A stretch of DNA of 64,000 nucleotides. It comes from Candidatus Roseilinea sp. GTDB lineage: Bacteria > Chloroflexota > Anaerolineae > J036 > Brachytrichaceae. Positions 17,541-26,374 of this stretch are shown here, one piece after another. The DNA lies in the NCBI GenBank assembly GCA_025998955.1, contig AP024676.1:992001-1056000 (forward strand), given 5' to 3'. Numbering within the stretch: the stretch's first letter is position 1; every line of letters begins with the position of its first letter. Made by a program: the position numbers and the translations under genes. Below the pieces are notes generated by a model that had not been told where the DNA came from, did not search any database, and saw nothing but the letters and a program-made list of their open reading frames with translations.

Positions 17541-18947
17541 TCAGTTGACCTTGGCCCAGCTCGGCTCGTCCCCATCGCCGGCGATTTGCACATCGCGTCG
17601 GTCGAGCAGCGCCTCGAGCGAGATGGATTCGTCGCCGTCGTTGCCGTTGGGTGAAAAATGGCCGTTCGCGTCAGTGGACGGCAGATGATGGTGTGCCCGC
17701 CAACCGGCCGGTTCGATCGTCATGGACTCGCCGGCCAGCAAGCCGGCCACGCCGCGCATCCCGCGTCCGGTCCGCGGTTCGGGCGTCCATTTCGTGCGTG
17801 CGGGGCGCTGGTAATCGGTCGGTTCGGTGTAGGTGGTGATGTAGCCCTCGAAGTTGCGGAAGACGACGCGCCCGGGCGACTGGCTGATCAGGTAATTCGG
17901 CAAGACCGGCACCTTGCCGCCACCGCCCGGCAGATCCACGACGTAGGTCGGGATGGCATAGCCGCTGGTGTGGCCGCGCAGTGCTTCCATGATCTCCAGG
18001 CCGGCTGCGATCGTGGTGCGGAAGTGGCCGCTGCCCGCCACCAAGTCGCATTGGTAGAGGTAATAGGGCTTGACGCGGATTTTGACCAGCTCGTGGCACA
18101 GCTTCTTGATCGTGTCGGGATGGTCGTTGACGCCGGCGAGCAGCACACTCTGGTTGCCGATGGGAATGCCGGCGTCGGCCAGCTTGGCGCAAGCGCGCGC
18201 CAGCTCTGGCGTGATCTCCTTCGGGTGGTTGACGTGGATGTTCATCCACAGCGGGTGAAACTGGCGCAGCATCTCCACCAGCTCGTCGGTGATGCGCTGC
18301 GGCAAGAACACCGGCACGCGCGACCCGATGCGAATGATTTCGATATGTGGGATATCGCGCAGCCGGCGCAGCAGGTCTTCCAGGATCTTCTGCGGCAGCG
18401 TGAGCGGGTCGCCGCCGCTCAACAGCACGTCGCGCACCTCCGGCGTCCGGCGCAGATACTCAATCTGCATGTCGTGGTGACGCCGGTTGAACATCGCGTG
18501 TGGGTCGCCGACGATGCGGCTGCGGGTGCAGTAGCGACAGTATGAGGCGCACTGTGTGGTCACCAGCATGAGCACCCGGTCGGGATAGCGGTGCACCAGG
18601 CCCGGCACGGGCGAGTGCGCGTCCTCGGCCAGCGAATCCTCCATCATGTTCTCGAACGCCTTCAACTCGCGCCCGCGCGGCACCACCTGCAAGCGCACCG
18701 GACAGTCTGGGTCGTCGGGGTCTATGAGCGAGGCGAAGTAGGGCGTGATGTCCACGCGGAACTTGTTCGGCGCGTTCAGCCCCTCCAGCTCTTCTTCGGT
18801 GAGGTGAACGATCTTCGACAAATCTTCGGCCGAATTCAACCGGTGGCTGAGCTGCCAGCGCCAGTCGTCCCATTGCTCATCTGGAACACCGGCCCAGAGT
18901 GCGGGGCGGGGGGTGCGGCCTTGGGACAAGCGGTATGAGGTGCTCAT
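17541..18947 (-). CDS. kamA: Lysine 2,3-aminomutase (radical SAM)
   Basis: A 468-residue enzyme converting L-lysine to L-beta-lysine, used in lysine fermentation or compatible-solute (N-acetyl-beta-lysine) synthesis. The radical SAM cluster site is CASYCRYC (Cys133, Cys137, Cys140). The PLP lysine is in LPGGGGKVPVLPNY. Substrate-recognition segments such as LLSGGDPLTLP and NHPKEIT are present. Family members are about 410-440 residues; this one has an extra C-terminal stretch of 50 or so polar residues rich in His, Asp and Asn. No acetyltransferase (ablB) or lysine-fermentation gene is adjacent; the GNAT gene two genes upstream does not look like AblB. EpmB-type enzymes are shorter, so KamA is preferred. 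Confidence 0.9.
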   Translation of the reverse strand: MSTSYRLSQGRTPRPALWAGVPDEQWDDWRWQLSHRLNSAEDLSKIVHLTEEELEGLNAPNKFRVDITPYFASLIDPDDPDCPVRLQVVPRGRELKAFENMMEDSLAEDAHSPVPGLVHRYPDRVLMLVTTQCASYCRYCTRSRIVGDPHAMFNRRHHDMQIEYLRRTPEVRDVLLSGGDPLTLPQKILEDLLRRLRDIPHIEIIRIGSRVPVFLPQRITDELVEMLRQFHPLWMNIHVNHPKEITPELARACAKLADAGIPIGNQSVLLAGVNDHPDTIKKLCHELVKIRVKPYYLYQCDLVAGSGHFRTTIAAGLEIMEALRGHTSGYAIPTYVVDLPGGGGKVPVLPNYLISQSPGRVVFRNFEGYITTYTEPTDYQRPARTKWTPEPRTGRGMRGVAGLLAGESMTIEPAGWRAHHHLPSTDANGHFSPNGNDGDESISLEALLDRRDVQIAGDGDEPSWAKVN

Positions 18948-18967
18948 GGTTGGGTGCGTTGGGTTTA

Positions 18968-19042
18968 GTAATGGGTAATTCGTAACTAAGTGGTCAGTGG
19001 GGAGTAGGAGCTGCGACCACGGATTACCGAATTACCCATTAC
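18968..19042. repeat. Long inverted repeat between the DsbA-like gene and kamA
   Basis: Perfect 15-bp arms GTAATGGGTAATTCG (18968-18982) and CGAATTACCCATTAC (19028-19042), with further pairing of GTGGTC (18990-18995) and GACCAC (19015-19020). It can fold into a long stem in RNA. There is no T-run, so it is not a standard terminator. It is AT-rich compared with the flanking genes. Confidence 0.7.
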
Positions 19043-19053
19043 CAAAATGCCGG

Positions 19054-19821
19054 CTACTCATCGAGCGACACATTGGGTGCGACTTGCGCGAAGATCTGCC
19101 GGAAGTCCTCTACGCTGCGCACGCCGGGGAAGGGTTGGCCGTTCACGAAGAACGTGGGCGTTTGCTGCACACCGCGCGCTTCGCCATCTCGGCGGATCTG
19201 CAACACGGTGCTCTCGTACTTGTTCGCGTCCAGGCAGGCATTGAAGGCTGCCGTGTCCATCCCCTCGATGGTGGCAGCCATTTCCTTCAGACGCTGCTTG
19301 CTGTAGTTGCCGATGTTCTCCTGACCGGTGATCGGCTGGTTGACAAACAGCGTCGCGTGCATCTGCCAGAACTTGTTCTGCTCCGCCGCACAGAGCGCAG
19401 CCTGCACAGCATCACGCGATTCGCGCCCGCCGACGCGATCTTCGAGGAAGGGCATGAAGTTCACTTCGTAGCGCACCTTGCCGGTCTTGGCAAAGGCTTC
19501 GATCACCGCCGGCTCGAAGTTGCGGGCATATTGGCCACAGGCCGGGCATTGGTAGTCCACGTATTCCTCCACTTTGATCGGCGCATCGGCCGGCCCCCAC
19601 GCCCTGCCGTTGGGCTCGGCGTTGGGCGGCGTGGTTTTGCTCGCCGTCTTCACTGCAGGGAGGATGCTCGCTTGCTGCTGTTGCTGGCCGGAGAGTGCGC
19701 TGAGGATCACTGCACCGCCGATCACGACGACGGCAATCGTGCCGATGATCGCCGCAATCTGAATGGTCTGCTTGCGTTGCTGTTCTTGTCTGCGTGCTTC
19801 GAGTTCTCTTCGTTTGGACAT
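19054..19821 (-). CDS. Membrane-anchored DsbA-like thioredoxin-fold oxidoreductase
   Basis: A 255-residue protein with a charged N-terminus, one membrane helix (about residues 20-43), a Gln/Ala/Pro linker and a thioredoxin_4 domain outside the membrane. The active site is CPAC (Cys92, Cys95) and the cis-Pro loop is TPTFFVNG. These features fit DsbA/BdbD-type proteins that oxidise or isomerise disulfides in exported proteins. No DsbB or VKOR partner is adjacent. Start ATG at 19821 with positively charged MSKRRELEARRQEQQRKQ, consistent with a cytoplasmic N-terminus. Confidence 0.88.
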   Translation of the reverse strand: MSKRRELEARRQEQQRKQTIQIAAIIGTIAVVVIGGAVILSALSGQQQQQASILPAVKTASKTTPPNAEPNGRAWGPADAPIKVEEYVDYQCPACGQYARNFEPAVIEAFAKTGKVRYEVNFMPFLEDRVGGRESRDAVQAALCAAEQNKFWQMHATLFVNQPITGQENIGNYSKQRLKEMAATIEGMDTAAFNACLDANKYESTVLQIRRDGEARGVQQTPTFFVNGQPFPGVRSVEDFRQIFAQVAPNVSLDE

Positions 19822-19904
19822 GTCTTCCTGGATCGTATGAAGTTTCGCAGAATATTAATGCGTAATCATCCGTTCGTGAAGTGGTTTCAGCGACCCTCTC
19901 TCAC

Positions 19905-19979
19905 TTTTAAGGTTGCCCCCATCCTCAATCTCTAATCTCTAAATCCCTAATCTCCAATCGCCAATGATCAATCATCGAA
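19905..19979. repeat. Near-repeat intergenic tract
   Basis: Degenerate copies of AATCTCTAATCTCTAAATCCC and CCAATGATCAATCATCGAATC words between the GNAT gene and the DsbA-like gene. No gene or clear promoter seen. Confidence 0.6.
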
Positions 19980-20696
19980 TCATCCCCTCCGACTCATCGC
20001 CCCGCTCAACTCGCGCGCGCCGGTGTCATGGTAACCAAGCCTTTCGGCAAGCCGAACCGAGGCAGCGTTGGCTTGGCCAACGACGTAGAGCGGCGTGCGT
20101 CCCATCTCCAACACCTGCGCGCTGATCGTGCTCACAACGGATTTGCCCAAGCCGCGACCGCGGGCGCCCTCGACGACGTGCACGAATACTTCCGCATATC
20201 GCGATGAGATCCACGTCGTGCCGGCCTCGGCTACGTTCGATCCGTCGCGCGCAGGAATTACGGCGCGCAACATCCCCTCCGGCGTTTTGCTCGTCTGCAC
20301 CAGGATGTTCACGACCGGCTTGAAATTGGCGGCGCTTAGCGCGTAGATGAGGTTGATGGTTTCACCGTGCAATTGGCACACTGCTTCGAGATCGGGGCGA
20401 GCCGATGGTGGTGCGTTGAACAAGTACTGCCTGTTCGGCTGGAGCGCATCGCGTAGGGCTTGTTGGAGGGCACCCGAGTCGTCGCCGCGCATTACCACGA
20501 GCGGACGAAACAGGTCGAGGCCGGTCTGGCAGACGGCAACGAAAGCGAGCGGCCGGCCGTGGGCATTGGTCCGCACATGCAGTCGCGTGCGGCGCGGGTC
20601 GTGCTCGAGCGCAAAATACCAGGTGAGCGCATCCGCGGGCCCTGGGTTCAACAGTTGTGCGGCGAGGGCGCGCTGTGTGGCAATAGTGTCGGCCAT
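19980..20696 (-). CDS. GNAT-family N-acetyltransferase
   Basis: A 238-residue protein. The C-terminal half (about residues 125-235) is a GNAT domain with the acetyl-CoA loop EGARGRGLGKSVVSTI and the following LYVVGQANAASVRLAERLGY strand-helix typical of the fold. The N-terminal half (LLNPGPADALTWYFALEHD onward) is a second, less clear domain similar to GNAT proteins with a tandem fold. The acceptor is unknown. It is divergent from a lipoprotein gene with a 76-base gap. Confidence 0.8.
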   Translation of the reverse strand: MADTIATQRALAAQLLNPGPADALTWYFALEHDPRRTRLHVRTNAHGRPLAFVAVCQTGLDLFRPLVVMRGDDSGALQQALRDALQPNRQYLFNAPPSARPDLEAVCQLHGETINLIYALSAANFKPVVNILVQTSKTPEGMLRAVIPARDGSNVAEAGTTWISSRYAEVFVHVVEGARGRGLGKSVVSTISAQVLEMGRTPLYVVGQANAASVRLAERLGYHDTGARELSGAMSRRG

Positions 20697-20772
20697 GCCG
20701 GTTGCACGTTAGTTTAGCATTGCCGTTGAGGGGAACCCAGCCATTTGCGCCATCGTCTATGTAAGTGTGGAC

Positions 20773-21291
20773 ATGCGAACGTGTATGATTCGCTGCGCTC
20801 GCACTTTGGCAGGCGCAGTGTTGGTCGCGTGCAGCGCCGGCGCGCCGCCCATCGCTTCGCCGACGCCGATACCGCTTATGGAATCGCCTATCCAAACTCC
20901 TGCTCAGCCTGCGGAGCCTACCGACGTTGCTGCGCCGCCAGGCGCCGTGATACTCGAGGCATCCACGATCACGACCCCGACCGAGCCGGCGGCCACACCT
21001 GAGCCCACGAGTGCGCCTGAGTCTGCAGTTGCCCCAGGTAACCCAGCGGTCGTCGCAGCACGCGAGGCGTTGGCAAAGCAGCTTCAGATCGAGCCGGCTG
21101 CGGTTCAGGTGATCTCCGTCGAGGAGGTGCAATGGCCCGATGGATGCCTGGGCGTGCGCACGCTCGGCGTGTTCTGCATCCAGGTCATCGTGCCGGGGTA
21201 TCGCGTCGTCTTGGAGGCAAATGGCCGGCGTTACACCTATCACACCGATCTAGAGGGCCGGCAAGTCGTTCGCGCCGATCCCCGCCCTTGA
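20773..21291 (+). CDS. Small lipoprotein with a conserved PGYRV-type domain
   Basis: A 172-residue predicted lipoprotein. A basic N-terminus and hydrophobic segment end in the lipobox VLVAC (about residues 16-20), followed by a Pro/Thr/Ala linker to about residue 85. The C-terminal domain has the order VQWPDGCLGV, CIQVIVPGYRVVL, RYTYHTD, a short pattern I associate with exported proteins of Chloroflexota and cyanobacteria of unknown role. Two cysteines in that domain (WPDGC and VFC) could form a disulfide. I use the ATG at 20773; a GTG two codons earlier is possible. Confidence 0.65.
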   Translation: MRTCMIRCARTLAGAVLVACSAGAPPIASPTPIPLMESPIQTPAQPAEPTDVAAPPGAVILEASTITTPTEPAATPEPTSAPESAVAPGNPAVVAAREALAKQLQIEPAAVQVISVEEVQWPDGCLGVRTLGVFCIQVIVPGYRVVLEANGRRYTYHTDLEGRQVVRADPRP

Positions 21292-21298
21292 TGTGGCG

Positions 21299-21922
21299 CT
21301 ACCACTTGAACTGGCCGGTGGAGACTTCGACCGGTTTATCGAGGCGATCGTTCACCCACACGCCGGGCGAGCGACGTGCGAGCTGGGCACGCAGGACAAT
21401 GGTATGCGTGAGTGACTTCGCCTCATCGGCCGGCAGCGATTCCAGCGGGCCGAAGGTGTACCAGTCGGTCGCGTCGAACCAGCCATAGTGCATGCGCTGG
21501 TTGCCGGCTTTGACGTGCACCGCACGCCCGCCGAAACGGCTGTGAGGCTCGACCAGCACGAACTCGATTTCATCCCAGGGGGCCTCGTGCCAGCCGAAGA
21601 TCGTCCGCCAATGCAGCCCGCTTTCGGTCACCGCAGCCGCGAATACGAAGGGCGAGGTGAAGCGCCAGATCAGCCCGAGCGCTGCCAGGAGCATCAGCAA
21701 GCCGATGCCGAGCGTCGCTGTGTCGCTGGCCGGGTGGTCGGTTCGGCTGAAGACGGCGATGAGGTTGGTTAGGCCGGTGATGGCAAGTAGGACGGCGACG
21801 AACAACACGATTGCGTAAACGAACTGGTGCGCCCGCGATGGACGCACCAGCACATTGCCTTTGAATTCCGGCACAGTCGTAAACTCATCCAGATCCCGAT
21901 TCAAGACACTATCGCCAAGCAT
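21299..21922 (-). CDS. Two-helix membrane protein, PH-like domain
   Basis: A 207-residue protein of unknown function. Two hydrophobic segments (FVYAIVLFVAVLLAITGL and LGIGLLMLLAALGLIWRF) are followed by a soluble beta-rich domain (VTESGLHWRTIFGWHEAPW, then EIEFVLVEP) resembling the bacterial PH domain of the DUF304/YdbT type. I chose the ATG at 21922 because the longer frame, open to 22036, overlaps the end of topA. It begins 33 bases after the topA stop, in the same direction. Confidence 0.6.
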   Translation of the reverse strand: MLGDSVLNRDLDEFTTVPEFKGNVLVRPSRAHQFVYAIVLFVAVLLAITGLTNLIAVFSRTDHPASDTATLGIGLLMLLAALGLIWRFTSPFVFAAAVTESGLHWRTIFGWHEAPWDEIEFVLVEPHSRFGGRAVHVKAGNQRMHYGWFDATDWYTFGPLESLPADEAKSLTHTIVLRAQLARRSPGVWVNDRLDKPVEVSTGQFKW

Positions 21923-21954
21923 GTCGAACAGTAAAGCACTGGGCAGGCGGTTCG

Positions 21955-24450
21955 TCAAGGCGACGGCGTAGGCAGCGCCGGTGCGGATTCGGAAAGCTCT
22001 TCTGGGATGTCGAAGACCAGATTGTTGCCTAGGCATTTGGCTTTGCCCTTGCCGACTTCCACGACCAAGCCTTCACATCCTTCCGGCCCTTTGATCGCCA
22101 GCGGTTTGTTCCAGGTCGTGAAATCGCACGCGGGGTAGTTCACGCAGCCGTAGAAGATGCGCCGCTGGCCTTTGCGAGCGCGCTTCTCTACCAGCTTGCC
22201 GCCGCACTTCGGGCACTGCACACCTGGAATGGTGATCGGTTCGGTATGCTTGCACTTCGGAAAGTTCGAACAAGCGATGAACTTCCCGAAGCGGCCTTCG
22301 CGATAGACCAGCAAGCCGTCTGCGCAGTCCGGACATCGCTCGCCGGTGTATTGGACCGTGCGCTCTTTCTTCGGGATGCGCTCGGTGGCTTGGGCGACGG
22401 CCTCTTTGAACGGATCGTAGAACTCGTGGAGCACCGGGCGCCATTCGCGCGCGCCGGTTTCGATGTCGTCCAGCTCTTCTTCCACATGCGCCGTGAACCC
22501 CACGTCAATGTAGCGCGGGAAGTTGGCGACGAGCAGGTCGTTGGCAGCGAAGCCCAACTCAGTAGGCACGAGCTGTTTGCCTTCCTTACGCACATAGTCA
22601 CGCGACTGGATCGTGGTCATGATCTGCGCGTAGGTGCTCGGCCGGCCGATGCCGTATTCCTCCAAGGCCTTGACCAGGCTGGCTTCGGTGTAGCGCGGCG
22701 GCGGCTGGGTGAAATGTTGCTCCGGGATCAGGCGGATCAGGTCGAGCGGTTCGCCGGCGAACAGTTCTGGCAGCCGGCGGCCGCGCGCTTCCTCTTCCTC
22801 GTCCAGCTTGTCGCCCTCGTCATGACCTTCCTCATACACCTTGAGGAAGCCGGCGAATTTGATCACCGATCCGGTTGCGCGGAACCAATAGCCGGGAATC
22901 AAAACGCGCGCGTCGGCTTCGGCCTTGTCGTTCTCGGCCTGAGGGGAAGCCGATACTGCGCCTTGCGGTACTGCCTCGATGTCCACCGTCGTCGCGTCGA
23001 AGATGGCATTGGCCATTTGGCTGGCAATGAAACGCTTCCAGATCAGCTCATACAGCCTGAGCTGGTCGCGGTCGAGGTAGTCCTTCAGCGAGTCCGGCGT
23101 GCGGAACACCGACGTAGGCCGGATCGCTTCGTGGGCCTCCTGGGCGTTCTTGGCGCGTGAGGTGTACTTCGGCGCTGCCTCGGGCATGAACTCGGCGCCA
23201 TAGCGCTCGGCGATGAACTGGCGCGCCTCGCGCTGCGCGCTCTCGGCCACGTTTACCGAATCGGTGCGCATGTAGGTGATCAGGCCGACCGTGCCCTCGC
23301 CGATGTCCAAGCCCTCGTAAAGCTGCTGGGCGACGGCCATGGTGCGCCGGGCGTTGAAGCCGAGCTTGCGGCTGGCTTCCTGCTGCATCGTGCTCGTGGT
23401 GAACGGCGCAGCCGGCCGGCGGGAGCGATCCTTGCGCTCGACCTTGACCACGCGATACGCTGCGCCCTCCAGCTCGTCCACGACGCGCTGCGCGTCGGCC
23501 TCGTTCTTCAGGTCGGGCTCTTGGCCGCGCAGCTTGAACAGCCGGGCGATGAACGTCTCTCTCGGCAACTGCTTGGCCAGTTCCGCCTCGATGCTCCAAT
23601 ACTCGACCGGCGTGAAGGTCTGGATTTCGCGCTCGCGCTCGACGACGAGGCGCAGGGCGACGGATTGCACGCGCCCGGCGCTCAGGCCGCGCCGGCTGAG
23701 CTTGTCGCTCAAGAGCGGGCTGAGCTTGTAGCCCACCAGCCGGTCGAGGATGCGGCGTGCCTGCTGGGCGTTCACCGCGTTGTCGTCAATGCTGCGCGGA
23801 TGGGCGAAGGCGTGATCTATGGCGTCCTTGGTGATTTCGTGGAACTCGACGCGATGCACGGGCTTGCCGGCGATCTCCGGCTGCAAGGCATGCGTCAGAT
23901 GCCACGAGATTGCCTCGCCTTCGCGGTCGGGGTCGGTCGCCAACCAGATCGAGCTAGCAGCCTTGGCGTATTGCTTGAGTTCTTTGACGGTTGCCTTTTT
24001 GTCGGCAGGGATGATGTAGGTCGGCTCGAAGTCGTTGTCTATGTCCACACCCAGCCGGCTCTTGGGCAGATCGCGGATGTGGCCGATGGACGCCCGAACG
24101 GTGTATTTGCGGCCTAGGAATTTGCCGATGGTGCGCGCCTTGGCTGGCGACTCGACGATGACGAGCGGCAGACTGGACGCGCTTGGTGCGTTAGCATCGC
24201 CGTTGGGTAATGCCTTCGCCTTTCCCTTCGCGCTCGATGACCGGCCTTCGGCCTTCGGCTTGCGCTCGCGCTTCATCGGCTCCGGCGGGGTCAGCCCTTC
24301 GTGAGCCGGCGTGCGCCCCATCTTGTACACCTTGTCGTAGCCGCAGTTGGCGCAGGTGCCCTGGGTGGCCGGCGAGCCGTTGGCGAAAAAGATCGGTTTC
24401 GGATCAAGCAACTCGTGCTTGCCCCGACATTTGAAACAGAATGCTTCCAT
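21955..24450 (-). CDS. topA: DNA topoisomerase I with N-terminal zinc ribbon
   Basis: Type IA enzyme relaxing negative supercoils. From the ATG at 24450 it has 831 residues. An N-terminal zinc ribbon (CFKC at 5-8 and CANC at 33-36; DUF5679-like) and a charged linker precede the Toprim domain (LPLVIVESPAKARTIGKFLG; acidic ATDPDREGEAISWHL). The catalytic tyrosine lies in GLITYMRTDS. The C-terminus has two four-cysteine zinc ribbons (CPDC...CSNFPKC and CPKCGGK...CVNYPAC). The upstream frame to 24510 lies in a near-repeat tract and is not used. The N-terminal fusion is unusual outside Chloroflexota. Confidence 0.95.
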   Translation of the reverse strand: MEAFCFKCRGKHELLDPKPIFFANGSPATQGTCANCGYDKVYKMGRTPAHEGLTPPEPMKRERKPKAEGRSSSAKGKAKALPNGDANAPSASSLPLVIVESPAKARTIGKFLGRKYTVRASIGHIRDLPKSRLGVDIDNDFEPTYIIPADKKATVKELKQYAKAASSIWLATDPDREGEAISWHLTHALQPEIAGKPVHRVEFHEITKDAIDHAFAHPRSIDDNAVNAQQARRILDRLVGYKLSPLLSDKLSRRGLSAGRVQSVALRLVVEREREIQTFTPVEYWSIEAELAKQLPRETFIARLFKLRGQEPDLKNEADAQRVVDELEGAAYRVVKVERKDRSRRPAAPFTTSTMQQEASRKLGFNARRTMAVAQQLYEGLDIGEGTVGLITYMRTDSVNVAESAQREARQFIAERYGAEFMPEAAPKYTSRAKNAQEAHEAIRPTSVFRTPDSLKDYLDRDQLRLYELIWKRFIASQMANAIFDATTVDIEAVPQGAVSASPQAENDKAEADARVLIPGYWFRATGSVIKFAGFLKVYEEGHDEGDKLDEEEEARGRRLPELFAGEPLDLIRLIPEQHFTQPPPRYTEASLVKALEEYGIGRPSTYAQIMTTIQSRDYVRKEGKQLVPTELGFAANDLLVANFPRYIDVGFTAHVEEELDDIETGAREWRPVLHEFYDPFKEAVAQATERIPKKERTVQYTGERCPDCADGLLVYREGRFGKFIACSNFPKCKHTEPITIPGVQCPKCGGKLVEKRARKGQRRIFYGCVNYPACDFTTWNKPLAIKGPEGCEGLVVEVGKGKAKCLGNNLVFDIPEELSESAPALPTPSP

Positions 24451-24540
24451 CTGATTAGAGGCTAGAGATTCGAGATCGGAGATTGAGGGCCGAGAATCTC
24501 TAATCTCCATTCTCTAATCCCCAATCTCCAATCCCCTCAA
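24451..24540. repeat. Near-repeat tract between the GT4 gene and topA
   Basis: Repeated GAGATT-type words (24465-24487) followed by their complements AATCTC/AATCCC (24494-24535), so the tract can fold back on itself. It spans the whole spacer and the last codons of the GT4 gene. Confidence 0.6.
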
Positions 24541-25620
24541 CAACTCCTTCATCTCGCACTCGAATCGCTCGACGCTGAATCGCTCAGCGTGGCGGCGGAT
24601 TTCAACGGGCGCGAATGTTACACCAGAATTCTTCAGCACTGCCTCGGCGAGCGCTTCGGGGGTCTGCTGCTGAAACAGCGTACCGGTTACGCCGTCTAAG
24701 ACGTAGTCGAGTGCGCCGCCGCCGGCGTAGGCGATCACTGGCTTGCCGTATGCCATGGCGCGGATGGGCGCGATGCCGAAATCCTCGACACCGGGAAAGA
24801 TGAACGCGCGACACTCGGCTAGCAACCTGTGCAATGTCGCGTCGTCCACACGTCCCAGCAGCCGGACGCTGGATTGTGGCTGTTGCGCTGCCAGCCGCTC
24901 CAGCTTGGAGCGATCTCGCCCATCACCGGCGATGATCAACGGCAGCCCCAACTTCCCAAATGCCTCGATCGCCAGGTCCACGCGTTTGTAGGGCAGCAGC
25001 CGCGAGACGATCAGATAGAAACCTTGGTCTTGGCCGGCTGGGGGGTAGGGCGGCATCTCGACGGGCGGATAGATGATGATTGACTCGCGGCCGTAGTATC
25101 TGCGGATACGTTGCTGCACCTCGCGCGAGATGGCGATGAACGCGGTCACATGCCGGGCGACGCGCGTCTCCCAGCGGCGCAGGTAGACGTTGAGCGCACG
25201 CAGGATGGCCGATGCGCCGGGCGGGATTCGCTCGCGTTGCGCATAGGCAGTGAATTCGTATGTGAAGCGCGTTGGGGTAAGGCAGTAACAAATATGCTTG
25301 ACAGCCGGGTGTAGCCCACGCGCGGCGATGCAAAACGCGCTCTTGTTGCTGAGGATCACGTCGTGCTCGGCCGGAATGCGACGATTCGCCCACATCCAAG
25401 CGAACAACGGCATGTAGGGCTGATGATGGCGATGCACGCCGGGCAGCCGATCCATCCAGGTTGAGCGAATGTCCCATGCCTGCCAAGCTGCCGGCATGCG
25501 CTGCCGATCGTAGATGCTGGTGAAGATCGGCGCGCGCGGGAACATTCGGTTCAGCGCGCACAACACGTCTTCCGCACCGCCGAGCTGATTCAGCCAGTCG
25601 TGGACGAGGGCGATGTTCAT
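24514..25620 (-). CDS. Glycosyltransferase family 4
   Basis: A 368-residue retaining GT-B glycosyltransferase that probably adds a sugar during cell-surface polysaccharide or glycolipid synthesis. The start MNIALVHDWLNQLGGAEDVL is the typical GT4 acceptor-domain opening with the Gly-rich loop; YLIVSRLLPYKRVDLAIEAF starts the donor domain, and the EX7E-like region is EDFGIAPIRAMAYGKPVIAY. Donor and acceptor are not identifiable. Its ATG overlaps the stop of the HAD gene (ATGA), so the two are translationally coupled. Confidence 0.9.
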   Translation of the reverse strand: MNIALVHDWLNQLGGAEDVLCALNRMFPRAPIFTSIYDRQRMPAAWQAWDIRSTWMDRLPGVHRHHQPYMPLFAWMWANRRIPAEHDVILSNKSAFCIAARGLHPAVKHICYCLTPTRFTYEFTAYAQRERIPPGASAILRALNVYLRRWETRVARHVTAFIAISREVQQRIRRYYGRESIIIYPPVEMPPYPPAGQDQGFYLIVSRLLPYKRVDLAIEAFGKLGLPLIIAGDGRDRSKLERLAAQQPQSSVRLLGRVDDATLHRLLAECRAFIFPGVEDFGIAPIRAMAYGKPVIAYAGGGALDYVLDGVTGTLFQQQTPEALAEAVLKNSGVTFAPVEIRRHAERFSVERFECEMKELLRGLEIGD

Positions 25621-26306
25621 GCCTTTCTCAGTTGCTCGTCCGTGATGGCGCGCAAAACACGTTGCGCTTCGTGGAGTGAGGGCAAGACGTGATCGGCGAG
25701 CGCCCGAACGTCATCGTCCGGCGGCTTTAGGTCCGGCACCATGATCACGTGCATCCCTGCAGCATGGGCGGCGCGTACGCCGTTCTCCGAATCTTCGAGC
25801 ACGACGCAAGCGCAGGGCAGCACATTCAGCCGGCGGGCGGCTTCCAGGAAGATATCCGGCGCCGGTTTGCCATGCGCAACTTCGTCGCCGCCCACGATGG
25901 CGTCGAAGCGAGCGGCCAGGTTCACCAAGCCGAGCTTCTTTAGCACCAACGCCCGCGCGGTTGAGCTGGCAACTGCTTTGGGAATGCGCTGCGCATCGAG
26001 CCAGTCGAGCAGTTCAACTAGGCCGGGCTTGACCGCGATGCGCCCCGACGCGATCGCTTCATCCACGTAGCGCTGCTTGTGGTCATACATCGCCTCGATG
26101 GGAATGTTGGGTCCGAACGCCTCGCGGAAGATGTCGCGCGTGCGTGCACCGGTCGTGCCTAGGACGCGCAGGTATACGTCGTCGGTCAGCGTGTAGCCCC
26201 ACCGGCGCATCGTCTCGAACCACGCCTCGCGCGCCAGTGCTTCGGTATCCAGCATCAGACCGTCCATGTCGAAGATCACGGCGATGGTTGATGATTCACA
26301 ACTCAT
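25617..26306 (-). CDS. HAD-superfamily phosphatase (beta-phosphoglucomutase-like subfamily)
   Basis: A 229-residue HAD hydrolase, subfamily IA. Motif I is FDMDGLMLDTE (nucleophile Asp at about residue 13), motif II is in KAVASST, motif III Lys is in GKPAPD, and motif IV is LEDSENGVRAA. The small helical cap follows motif I. Likely substrates are sugar phosphates such as phosphorylated hexoses, but specificity is not readable. It precedes the GT4 gene with an ATGA overlap. Confidence 0.88.
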   Translation of the reverse strand: MSCESSTIAVIFDMDGLMLDTEALAREAWFETMRRWGYTLTDDVYLRVLGTTGARTRDIFREAFGPNIPIEAMYDHKQRYVDEAIASGRIAVKPGLVELLDWLDAQRIPKAVASSTARALVLKKLGLVNLAARFDAIVGGDEVAHGKPAPDIFLEAARRLNVLPCACVVLEDSENGVRAAHAAGMHVIMVPDLKPPDDDVRALADHVLPSLHEAQRVLRAITDEQLRKA

Positions 26307-26374
26307 GGATTGATCGAGGGAGTGAGAAGTCGAGAGTTACACCCAATCTCCGGTCTCCAGTGGCCAATGATCGG
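26307..26374. repeat. Near-repeat intergenic tract
   Basis: Short spacer with GAGTGAGAAGTCGAGAG and CCAATCTCCGGTCTCCAG near-repeats and GATCGGTCACCGATC, a small palindrome around 26374-26386. No gene seen. Confidence 0.45.

Noticed and set aside
17541-18947. EF-P lysine aminomutase (EpmB) rather than KamA
   Set aside because: The protein is too long and carries the C-terminal parts of lysine 2,3-aminomutases; no epmA or efp nearby.
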